A stretch of DNA of 64,000 nt, from assembly GCF_004151235.1 (NCBI RefSeq), contig NZ_JUIV01000012.1:62001-126000 (forward strand), read 5' to 3'. This DNA comes from Flavobacterium anhuiense (GTDB taxonomy: Bacteria; Bacteroidota; Bacteroidia; Flavobacteriales; Flavobacteriaceae). The position numbers and the translations under genes were made by a program. This document shows positions 57,217 to 64,000 of this stretch, one piece after another; positions within the stretch are counted from its first letter, which is position 1; every line of letters begins with the position of its first letter. The notes under the pieces are model-generated. The model searched no databases. It saw only the letters and a list, made by a program, of their open reading frames with translations, and was not told the DNA's origin.

Positions 57217-58494
57217 ATGGAAGCACCTTTAGCAGAGCGTATTCGTCCGCAAAAATTAGAAGATTATATCAGCCAGCAGCATTTGGTTGGGCCAACTGGC
57301 TCTCTAACACAACAGATTTCAAAAGGAATAATTCCTTCATTGATTTTCTGGGGGCCTCCAGGTACAGGTAAAACAACCTTAGCCCAAATCATTGCACAAG
57401 AATCTAAAAGACCTTTTTATATTCTTAGCGCTATAAACTCAGGGGTAAAAGACATTCGTGATGTTATCGATAAAGCAAAACAAAGTGGTGGACTTTTTAC
57501 TGCTAAAAATCCCATTCTATTTATTGATGAAATTCACAGATTTAGCAAATCACAGCAAGATTCACTTTTAGCCGCTGTAGAAAAAGGCTGGATAACTTTG
57601 GTTGGCGCTACAACCGAAAACCCAAGTTTTGAAGTGATTCCTGCATTATTGTCACGTTGTCAAGTTTATATATTAAACGCGTTTACAAAAGCCGATTTAG
57701 AAGCTCTGTTAGAGCGAGCAATGAAAACTGACACCTATTTATTGACAAAAAAAATAAATCTAAAAGAAACAGAAGCTTTACTTCGAATTTCGGGTGGTGA
57801 CGGACGAAAACTTCTAAATGTATTTGAATTGGTTGTTAATGCTTCTGCTGGTGACGAAATCACAATAACCAATGATCGTGTTTTGGAACTTGTACAGCAA
57901 AATACTGTTCTTTATGACAAAACTGGCGAACAGCATTATGATATTATTTCTGCATTTATAAAATCTATTCGCGGCAGCGATCCAAATGGAGCTGTTTATT
58001 GGCTAGCCAGAATGATTGAAGGCGGCGAAGATGTTAAATTCATCGCTAGAAGAATGCTAATTCTGGCGAGCGAAGATATTGGCAATGCCAATCCGACAGC
58101 TTTAATAATGGCCAATAATACTTTCCAGGCTGTTACCACTATTGGATATCCGGAGAGCAGAATCATATTAAGCCAATGTGCAATTTATTTAGCTACTTCT
58201 CCGAAAAGCAATGCCTCGTATATGGCAATTGGAAACGCACAACAATTGGTAAAACAAACTGGCGATTTGCCTGTTCCACTTCATTTGCGAAATGCTCCTA
58301 CTAAATTAATGAAAGAACTAGGATATGGAGATGAATATAAATATTCGCATGATTATGCCAACAATTTTGCCGAACAAGAATTCTTGCCAGATGCAATAAA
58401 AGAAACGGTTCTTTACAATCCCGGAAACAATTCTAGAGAGAACAGTACCCGCGAATTTTTAAAGAACCGTTGGAAAGATAAATACGGTTATTAA
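57217..58494 (+). CDS. rarA: Replication-associated recombination protein A (AAA+ ATPase)
   Basis: RarA/MgsA acts at stalled replication forks, related to clamp loaders. Walker A GPPGTGKTT at 46-54, Walker B LFIDEIHRF near 100-108, sensor GATTENPSF and arginine-finger SRCQVY follow, then the tetramerisation domain (RGSDPNGAVYWLARMIEGGE). Length 425 aa. Its stop codon sits in the loop of its own terminator hairpin (58480-58503). Divergent from the rhomboid gene across 170 nt. Confidence 0.95.
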   Translation: MEAPLAERIRPQKLEDYISQQHLVGPTGSLTQQISKGIIPSLIFWGPPGTGKTTLAQIIAQESKRPFYILSAINSGVKDIRDVIDKAKQSGGLFTAKNPILFIDEIHRFSKSQQDSLLAAVEKGWITLVGATTENPSFEVIPALLSRCQVYILNAFTKADLEALLERAMKTDTYLLTKKINLKETEALLRISGGDGRKLLNVFELVVNASAGDEITITNDRVLELVQQNTVLYDKTGEQHYDIISAFIKSIRGSDPNGAVYWLARMIEGGEDVKFIARRMLILASEDIGNANPTALIMANNTFQAVTTIGYPESRIILSQCAIYLATSPKSNASYMAIGNAQQLVKQTGDLPVPLHLRNAPTKLMKELGYGDEYKYSHDYANNFAEQEFLPDAIKETVLYNPGNNSRENSTREFLKNRWKDKYGY

Positions 58495-58511
58495 ACCGTA
58501 TTTTGTATTTT
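58480..58511 (+). terminator. Terminator overlapping the end of rarA
   Basis: A 10-bp stem AAATACGGTT/AACCGTATTT (58480-58489 with 58494-58503) with a 4-nt loop, followed by a T-rich stretch. It contains the last codons of rarA and the TAA, and its tail reaches the converging gene stop at 58510. Confidence 0.75.
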
Positions 58512-59292
58512 AGAATTTAACTACAATTTTCTCTGAAACTAATTTATCATTCTGATAAGATTCAAAATACCATTGTCCATCTTCTTTTAGGATTAAAGAA
58601 CCTTGAACATTATCTTTGGAAGCAATATAAACATTTGGTTGCGATGTTTTAAAAAGCTTCATTACCACCTTTGGTGTTTTATCGATTAATTGGTAACCTG
58701 ATTCTGTAGGTTGAGCATACAATAAATTTGGATCTTTTAAATCTGGCGAGGGAGCTGCAGGCGTTGTTGCCACTTTTACTGCCGCTGCTGCAGGAGCAAC
58801 AGAGGCTGTTGCTGCCAAACTTTCTGCTGTAATTTTCTGTGCAACTTTAGCCGAAGCAAGAGATTTACCGCTATATTTATAATGCAAAGCATAAACTGAT
58901 GTAAAAGCATTATCTAACGCTTCTTTATAAGCAACTTCATATTCTTTTTCTCTACTTTTACCTACCTCAGATGTATAAACCACCTGTCCGTAACAATCCT
59001 TAAATTCAACAAAAAGTTTAGTCACCAAAAAAGCATTATCTTTTTTCACGTCAATATACAAAACTTGACAACGATCAGTATAACCATCAGGAAGCTGTTC
59101 ATTTGAATAAAAAGCCTCAAAACCAGCTTTAACTAAATTCTGTTTACTTAAAGTCGCCAAACGATATTGATTGTCAGTCTTCATAAACTCGTATCTTAAA
59201 GGTATAATTACAGCTTTGTAATCATTAATAGATTGCGCAAATCCAACAACTGAACATAAAATTGCTGCGAGTAAAAATTTAATCTTCATCAT
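58510..59292 (-). CDS. Secreted protein of unknown function with an Ala/Pro linker
   Basis: No family recognised. Signal peptide at 1-20 (LLAAILCSVVGFAQ). A first domain of about 130 residues (AVIIPLRYEFMKTDNQYRLA, CQVLYIDVKKDNAFLVTKLF) is followed by a low-complexity Ala/Val/Thr/Pro linker at 156-185 and a short C-terminal beta-rich domain (VVMKLFKTSQPNVYIASKDN). The start ATG overlaps the yjjG stop as TAATG, so it is co-translated with radC-yjjG. Probably periplasmic or outer-membrane-associated; role unknown. Confidence 0.75.
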   Translation of the reverse strand: MMKIKFLLAAILCSVVGFAQSINDYKAVIIPLRYEFMKTDNQYRLATLSKQNLVKAGFEAFYSNEQLPDGYTDRCQVLYIDVKKDNAFLVTKLFVEFKDCYGQVVYTSEVGKSREKEYEVAYKEALDNAFTSVYALHYKYSGKSLASAKVAQKITAESLAATASVAPAAAAVKVATTPAAPSPDLKDPNLLYAQPTESGYQLIDKTPKVVMKLFKTSQPNVYIASKDNVQGSLILKEDGQWYFESYQNDKLVSEKIVVKF

Positions 59293-59978
59293 TATAAATA
59301 TTTTTTTAGTTCTAATAAATGGTTAATTTGTTTATAATTCCCAGAAACATCTATCTTTTTTTCATTAAAGAAAATAGCATCCAAACCAGCATTTAAAGCT
59401 CCATTTACGTCTGCCTCAAAATCGTCTCCAATCATAATGCTGTTTTCCTTTGAAGTATTAGCCAATTTTAATGCATAATCAAATATAATACTATTTGGCT
59501 TTTTAACACCTGCTAGTTCCGAATTTGTAATTGTACTAAAATAACCTCCAAGCGAAGCGTTATTAATTTTCTTTTCCTGCACATGTGCAAATCCGTTTGT
59601 AATTATATGCAGTTTATATTTTGGTTTTAAATATTCCAAAACTTCAATTGCTCCATCAAAAAGATAATTATTATCAGTAAGAAACTCAATATAATCGTTG
59701 GCAATTTCAAAAATATTCTCTTCTGAAACTGCATAATTTAAAGCATCAAAAGATAGCTTTAAACGATTATAACGCAACTCCTGATGTGTAATTTTATCAT
59801 TCTGATACAATCTCCAACATTCTTGATTGATCGGAATATATTCTTTAATAAAATCTTGAGTAGCGATTTCTTGATATTTACTTTTAAAGATTCGATCAAA
59901 AGCCATTTCTGAGTTTTTATCAAAATCCCAAAGCGTATGATCTAAATCAAAAAAGATGTCAGTAATATTGGTGTTCAT
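59292..59978 (-). CDS. YjjG-family HAD pyrimidine nucleotidase
   Basis: Dephosphorylates nucleoside 5-prime monophosphates, including non-canonical pyrimidines in the E. coli homologue, which protects DNA from odd bases. HAD motif I FFDLDHTLWD with Asp11 and Asp13, motif II ITNG, conserved Lys in AGVKKPN, motif III MIGDDFEADVNGA. A helical cap occupies about 18-95. Length 228 aa. Three nt after radC; the pairing of a nucleotide-pool cleaner with a DNA-repair-associated gene is suggestive but not proof of linked function. Confidence 0.88.
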   Translation of the reverse strand: MNTNITDIFFDLDHTLWDFDKNSEMAFDRIFKSKYQEIATQDFIKEYIPINQECWRLYQNDKITHQELRYNRLKLSFDALNYAVSEENIFEIANDYIEFLTDNNYLFDGAIEVLEYLKPKYKLHIITNGFAHVQEKKINNASLGGYFSTITNSELAGVKKPNSIIFDYALKLANTSKENSIMIGDDFEADVNGALNAGLDAIFFNEKKIDVSGNYKQINHLLELKKYL

Positions 59979-59981
59979 GTA

Positions 59982-60671
59982 TTAAAAAATTCCTTCATCT
60001 ACAAAACTATAATATTTTGATTCAGTAATAATAACATGGTCTAAAACTTTAACATCTAAAATTTCTCCTGCAGTTTTAATTTTCTTGGTGATTTGTTTAT
60101 CAGCACTACTTGGAACTAAACTTCCAGAAGGATGATTATGGCACAAAATCAAGCCTGTAGCACCATTTTCTAAAGCTAATTTAAAAACCAAGCGTATATC
60201 TACAATTGTTCCCGCGATACCTCCTTTGCTTAATTGTGATTTATAAATTACTTTATTAGAATTATTAAGAAAAAGCACCCAAAATTCTTCATGCGGAAGT
60301 TCTCCGATAATGGGTTGCATAATATCAAAAACACCTTTGCTTGAAGTTATTTTTTTAACCTTTAAAACGTCTTCTATTCTCTGCCTTCTGCCTAGTTCTA
60401 AAGCCGAAACTATTGAAACCGCTTTTGCTTCACCTATACCCTTAAATTGCATCAATTGCGAAATAGACATTCTTCCCAAAGCAGTTAGATTTTTTGTAAA
60501 GGCTAAAATTCGTTGGCTTAATGCAACCGCAGATTCATTACGACTTCCTGACCCGATTAAAATTGCTAATAATTCAGCGTCACTCAAAGCGTCTTTCCCT
60601 TTAAGCATTAATTTTTCGCGAGGTTTATCATCATCTGACCAATTTTTTATAGCGAAATGTCCCACTTCCAT
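59982..60671 (-). CDS. radC: RadC-family JAB/MPN domain protein
   Basis: An N-terminal UPF0758 helical region with helix-hairpin-helix LMQFKGIGEAKAVSIVSALE at 73-92 precedes the JAMM metal site, His178 and His180 plus Asp191 in HNHPSGSLVPSSAD. Length 229 aa. Historically called a DNA repair protein; the molecular function is not settled. First gene of a three-gene operon. Confidence 0.93.
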   Translation of the reverse strand: MEVGHFAIKNWSDDDKPREKLMLKGKDALSDAELLAILIGSGSRNESAVALSQRILAFTKNLTALGRMSISQLMQFKGIGEAKAVSIVSALELGRRQRIEDVLKVKKITSSKGVFDIMQPIIGELPHEEFWVLFLNNSNKVIYKSQLSKGGIAGTIVDIRLVFKLALENGATGLILCHNHPSGSLVPSSADKQITKKIKTAGEILDVKVLDHVIITESKYYSFVDEGIF

Positions 60672-60740
60672 AATTATGATTTTAAGATGCGAAGATACTT
60701 AAAAAAACAAGAAAAATCTTTCAAAAACGTAGTGAGATAA

Positions 60741-60779
60741 TTAAAAAAAATGTGCCAACTGCAAAGCAATTGACACATT
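60741..60779 (-). terminator. Terminator of mpl
   Basis: On the minus strand a 14-bp stem (60779-60766 with 60762-60749), using two G-U pairs, is followed by eight T (60750-60743). The corresponding plus-strand RNA would carry two A-C mismatches instead, so it is directional. It starts 22 nt past the mpl stop. Confidence 0.85.
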
Positions 60780-60801
60780 ATCTAATTTTCTAATTGACTA
60801 C

Positions 60802-62157
60802 TTAAGAAATCAATCCTTTTACCTCATCAAAATTCAAACCTCCATAATTTCCAGAACTCATTAATAAAAGAGCCGAATTATCTAAATTTAAGTTGAATAA
60901 ATATTTTTTAAATTCTGCTGGATTGGTATAAATGATTAAATCTTTTCTGTTGAAAGCAGCAGCAATCTGTTCATAAGTCACTTCTTCAAGCTGTTTAATT
61001 TTCACAGCATCTGGCGAATAGAAAACAACTGCAACATCAGCATTATCTAAAGCGCCTTCGTATTCTTTTAAAAATGCCGCATTTAAACTGCTGTATGTAT
61101 GCAATTCTAAACATGCCACCAAAGTTCTGTTCGGATATTGTTCTTTCACTGCTTTTGTTGTCGCAGCCACTTTACTTGGAGAATGCGCAAAATCTTTGTA
61201 AGCTACTTTACCTTTTCCTTCAGCAATTTTTTCTAAACGTTTAGAGGCGCCTTTGAAACTTGCAATTGCTTCGTAGAAATCAGCTTCGTCAACGCCCATA
61301 TTTTGACAAATCCATTTTGCTCCTGCAAGATTGTTTAAGTTGTGCGCTCCAAAAACTTCAATCGGCATATCGCCTTCTGGAGTTTTTAATAAAGTCACAC
61401 CATCACTTACAGAATATTCTGGAGTTGAATATGCAATTTTTCTAATCGGATTTGTTGCTGCCTCAGAAACACGTTTTACTTCTGGATCATTTTCATTGTA
61501 AACCAAAATTCCGCCATTTGTAATTTTTTCGATGAAAATCTCAAACTGTTCGACATAGTTTTCATACGTTGGAAAAACATTGATATGATCCCAAGCAATC
61601 CCAGAAATTAAAGCAATATTTGGCTGATATAAATGAAATTTTGGGCGTCTGTCAATAGGAGAAGACAAATACTCATCGCCTTCCAAAACCATAAAATCAT
61701 TTTCTTCAGTTAAATGAACCATCGTGTCGAAGCCTTCCAGCTGTGCTCCTACCATATAATCGACAGCGATATTATGATAATTCATAACATGCAAAATCAT
61801 CGATGTAATAGTCGTTTTCCCGTGAGAACCTCCAATTACAACGCGCGTTTTATTCTTAGATTGTTCGTATAAAAATTCTGGATAAGAATAGATTTTCAGA
61901 CCTAATTCTTGCGCTTTCAACAATTCAGGATTATCTGCTTTTGCATGCATTCCTAAAATAACAGCATCAATATCAGAAGTAATTTTTTCTGGAAACCAAC
62001 CCAGCTCTGAAGGAAGAATTCCTTTTTTTTCTAGTCTTGATTTTGAAGGTTCAAAAATAGCATCGTCGCTTCCAGTAACTTGGTATCCTTTATTATGTAA
62101 TGCTAATGCCAGATTGTGCATTGCGCTTCCGCCGATGGCGATGAAATGTGTTTTCAT
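60802..62157 (-). CDS. mpl: UDP-N-acetylmuramate:tripeptide ligase (murein recycling Mur ligase)
   Basis: Joins recycled L-Ala-D-Glu-meso-DAP tripeptide to UDP-MurNAc in cell-wall recycling. Mur-ligase architecture: N-terminal UDP-binding domain (HFIAIGGSAMHNLALAL), ATPase P-loop GGSHGKTT at 109-116, central-domain motifs LEGDEYLSSPIDRRPKF and ISGIAWDHINVFPT, C-terminal KDFAHSPSKVAATTKAV. Length 451 aa. MurC-like, but the ISGIAWDHINVF form is typical of Mpl. Single gene with terminator. Confidence 0.9.
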   Translation of the reverse strand: MKTHFIAIGGSAMHNLALALHNKGYQVTGSDDAIFEPSKSRLEKKGILPSELGWFPEKITSDIDAVILGMHAKADNPELLKAQELGLKIYSYPEFLYEQSKNKTRVVIGGSHGKTTITSMILHVMNYHNIAVDYMVGAQLEGFDTMVHLTEENDFMVLEGDEYLSSPIDRRPKFHLYQPNIALISGIAWDHINVFPTYENYVEQFEIFIEKITNGGILVYNENDPEVKRVSEAATNPIRKIAYSTPEYSVSDGVTLLKTPEGDMPIEVFGAHNLNNLAGAKWICQNMGVDEADFYEAIASFKGASKRLEKIAEGKGKVAYKDFAHSPSKVAATTKAVKEQYPNRTLVACLELHTYSSLNAAFLKEYEGALDNADVAVVFYSPDAVKIKQLEEVTYEQIAAAFNRKDLIIYTNPAEFKKYLFNLNLDNSALLLMSSGNYGGLNFDEVKGLIS

Positions 62158-62161
62158 TTAA

Positions 62162-62185
62162 AAATTCCAAAATTTAAATTCCAAA
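62162..62185. repeat. Short direct repeat in the mpl upstream region
   Basis: AAATTCCAAA occurs twice (62162-62171 and 62176-62185) within low-complexity AT-rich sequence; a similar pattern, ATTCAGAATTCAGAATTT, occurs near 62350. Such AATTCC-type strings are common in flavobacterial spacers; no function assigned. Confidence 0.4.
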
Positions 62186-62310
62186 TCCCAAACCCGAATT
62201 TGTCATTTGATTATTTTATATCGTAGATTCTCTAACTATATTATTCTTCAAAAATAAGGAAATATAATATGCCACATTTGGTTTTGGAGATAAATTAATT
62301 AGAAGAAAAT

Positions 62311-62346
62311 AAAAAACCCGACAAGTTTCAGAAACCTGTCGGGCTT
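62311..62346 (-). terminator. Terminator of the S46 peptidase gene
   Basis: On the minus strand the stem CCCGACA/TGTCGGG (62343-62337 with 62323-62317) continues past one mismatch into GTTT/AAAC and is followed by six T (62316-62311). It starts 29 nt beyond the stop. Confidence 0.92.
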
Positions 62347-62371
62347 TATATTCAGAATTCAGAATTTAAGA

Positions 62372-64000
62372 TTATTTAGCAATCGTCAACTCGTCGATAA
62401 TGTTTTTAGCTCCAGCGTATTTGTCTATAATCCAAAGTACGTAACGAATATCAACGTTGATAGTTCTTTGTAATTTAGAATCGAAAATTACGTCTCCAGC
62501 CATTGCTTCGATATTTCCGTCAAAAGCAATTCCGATTAATTCTCCTTTTCCGTTAAGAACTGGTGAACCTGAATTCCCTCCTGTAATATCATTATCTGTC
62601 AAGAAGTTTACTGGCATGTAACCTGCTTTATCAGCATATTGTCCGTAATCTTTTTTCTTGTTTAATTCTAATAAACGAGCTGGCAAATCAAATTCTTGAT
62701 CTCCCGCTTTGTATTTTTTAACCATACTTTCCATTGTTGTATAGTTGTTGATTTTTGCATCGTTACGAGGATCTGCAGGTAAAGCGCGAACTTTTCCGTA
62801 AGTCAATCTCAAAGTAGAGTTTGCATCAGGATATTTAATTGCGTTTAATTTAGATTCTCTTAAACCTTCTACCAATTTACGGTAAGCCGTTGCAAAACCA
62901 TCGTCTGCTTTTGCCTGATCATCTGTTTTAGCACGGTATTTTGTCAATAAATCATTAGAAATAATATACAACGGATCGTGTACAATTGCCAATGGTTTTG
63001 GATCAGCTAAAAATGCTAATACTTTTTCTTTAGTTGTAAAATAGCTAATTTCAGTTGCTTTTGCTACATCAGCAGTAAAGTCACCATTGTTAGCCGTTTT
63101 CATTTTTGCAATTTCTGGAGCAAGTCCATACTCAGCAGCTTTAGAAGCATATAAATTCAATTGAGCCGTTAGAACATCTTTTTCTAATGGTGCATAAAAA
63201 TCTCCATAAATGCTTTCTACCATTGCATTGATTTTAGGAAGCATTTCAGCTTTTTTAGCATCATTTTCTTTGTAGTAAGCAATTAAGGCATTACCTAAAT
63301 TAGCTGGTCCTGTAGCATAAGCAGAAGTACGTAAAAGCTGAGTCAAATAATTATCATGACGCGCTTTTAAATTTGTTTCTCTGTAATAATCGTTGATAGT
63401 CGGAATTACATTCTCGTACTTTTCTTTATTTGCAGGTTTACTTGCCCACTCATAGAATTTATCTTCTTGTTCTGCTTTTGTATCAACCGTTCCTGCTTTT
63501 GTTAAAGCATCGATCATACCCTGACGGTTTTTCCAGTAGTTTGCAGTCGAAGCATATTTAGAAGCGTACTGTAAACGAACAGTTGCATCTTTATCCATAT
63601 ACTTTTTCATAACATCCATTCCGGTTTTAGCACCTTCAACCCATGCAGGATAAGCATATTTAATGTTTTGCTCAATTCCTCCAGCTGGCATCCAACGATT
63701 TGTTCTTCCTGGATAACCTAAGATCATTGCAAAATCATTTTCTTTAACACCTTTTAAACTTACAGGCAAATAGTGTTTTGGCTGTAATGGCACATTATCT
63801 TTAGAATAAGCAGCTGGATTTCCGTCTTTGTCAGCATAAACTCTAAACATAGAGAAATCTCCTGTTTGACGAGGCCATTCCCAGTTGTCTGTATCTCCAC
63901 CAAACTTACCAACGCTTTCAGGAGGCGTTCCAACTAAACGAACGTCTGTATAATCTTGGTAAACAAAATAGTAATATTCATTTCCTTGAAAGAAAGGACG
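62372..64000 (-). CDS. S46-family dipeptidyl-peptidase (DPP7/DPP11), 5-prime end outside the window
   Basis: Periplasmic serine exopeptidase releasing dipeptides. 542 codons are present. The open frame continues through the edge: upstream of the apparent Met at 63850 it reads GKFGGDTDNWEWPRQTGDFS, the conserved S46 block with the catalytic Asp, so the true start lies to the right. The nucleophile Ser is in GGNSGSPV near the C-terminus. Eighteen residues after it comes Gly (AFDGN), where DPP11 enzymes have Arg, so a DPP7-like preference for hydrophobic residues is more likely than Asp/Glu. Expected full length is about 710-720 aa. Confidence 0.9.
   Translation of the reverse strand, partial: RPFFQGNEYYYFVYQDYTDVRLVGTPPESVGKFGGDTDNWEWPRQTGDFSMFRVYADKDGNPAAYSKDNVPLQPKHYLPVSLKGVKENDFAMILGYPGRTNRWMPAGGIEQNIKYAYPAWVEGAKTGMDVMKKYMDKDATVRLQYASKYASTANYWKNRQGMIDALTKAGTVDTKAEQEDKFYEWASKPANKEKYENVIPTINDYYRETNLKARHDNYLTQLLRTSAYATGPANLGNALIAYYKENDAKKAEMLPKINAMVESIYGDFYAPLEKDVLTAQLNLYASKAAEYGLAPEIAKMKTANNGDFTADVAKATEISYFTTKEKVLAFLADPKPLAIVHDPLYIISNDLLTKYRAKTDDQAKADDGFATAYRKLVEGLRESKLNAIKYPDANSTLRLTYGKVRALPADPRNDAKINNYTTMESMVKKYKAGDQEFDLPARLLELNKKKDYGQYADKAGYMPVNFLTDNDITGGNSGSPVLNGKGELIGIAFDGNIEAMAGDVIFDSKLQRTINVDIRYVLWIIDKYAGAKNIIDELTIAK

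Noticed and set aside
63848..63850. Methionine at 63850 as the start of the S46 peptidase
   Set aside because: The frame stays open to the window edge and the upstream residues include the conserved S46 block with the catalytic Asp.

Overview
The window is AT-rich, densely packed bacterial DNA and almost certainly chromosomal sequence from a Flavobacterium-like member of the Bacteroidota. Evidence: two SusC/SusD outer-membrane uptake pairs, an S46 dipeptidyl-peptidase, a UpxY-type NusG paralogue, promoters of the Bacteroidota form TTG-N19/20-TAnnTTTG, A-rich rather than Shine-Dalgarno start regions, and the gene order rplQ-carA-eno-gltA after the ribosomal cluster.

Region 1 (1-15.4 kb, all minus strand) is an envelope or capsular polysaccharide locus. 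It starts with a Wza lipoprotein and a Wzc tyrosine kinase. Genes for UDP-sugar acids follow (a UDP-GlcNAc/UDP-Glc 4-epimerase and UDP-glucose dehydrogenase), then a NusG-like antiterminator with a strong terminator behind it. After a clear promoter come a second UDP-HexNAc dehydrogenase, GDP-mannose and dTDP-sugar genes, a second export pair (multi-SLBB protein plus kinase-less Wzz), and a nonulosonic-acid set (cytidylyltransferase, NeuB-type synthase, and a KdsC-like phosphatase cut by the window edge). Glycosyltransferases, flippase and polymerase are not in the window and probably lie to the left.

Region 2 (15.4-23.3 kb) holds housekeeping genes: recR, a CoA-binding protein, a MarC-family membrane protein, two arginine-deiminase-superfamily hydrolases, citrate synthase, enolase and carA.

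Region 3 (23.5-40.9 kb, minus strand) is the str-S10-spc-alpha ribosomal supercluster from rpsL to rplQ, including secY, infA, the short rpmJ, rpoA and fusA. It is split once, between rpsJ and rplC, by a terminator and a new promoter. All three gaps over 50 nt inside the long rplC-rplQ unit carry well-paired hairpins, and both operon leaders begin with a hairpin; these are candidate regulatory RNAs.

Region 4 (41-54 kb, plus strand) has an Omp85-family barrel followed by two SusC/SusD systems. The second carries two extra small lipoproteins, and all four mature SusD/accessory lipoproteins begin with acidic residues of the kind used for surface export. The two SusC genes share almost the same 5-prime end.

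Region 5 (54-64 kb) is mixed housekeeping: rlmB, a DUF2490 protein, a secreted unknown, a rhomboid protease, rarA, a radC-yjjG-unknown operon, mpl, and the 3-prime part of an S46 peptidase. I saw no tRNA, rRNA, CRISPR, insertion sequence or prophage. The most distinctive material is regulatory: the NusG-paralogue/terminator/leader arrangement in the polysaccharide locus and the structured RNAs in the ribosomal operon.
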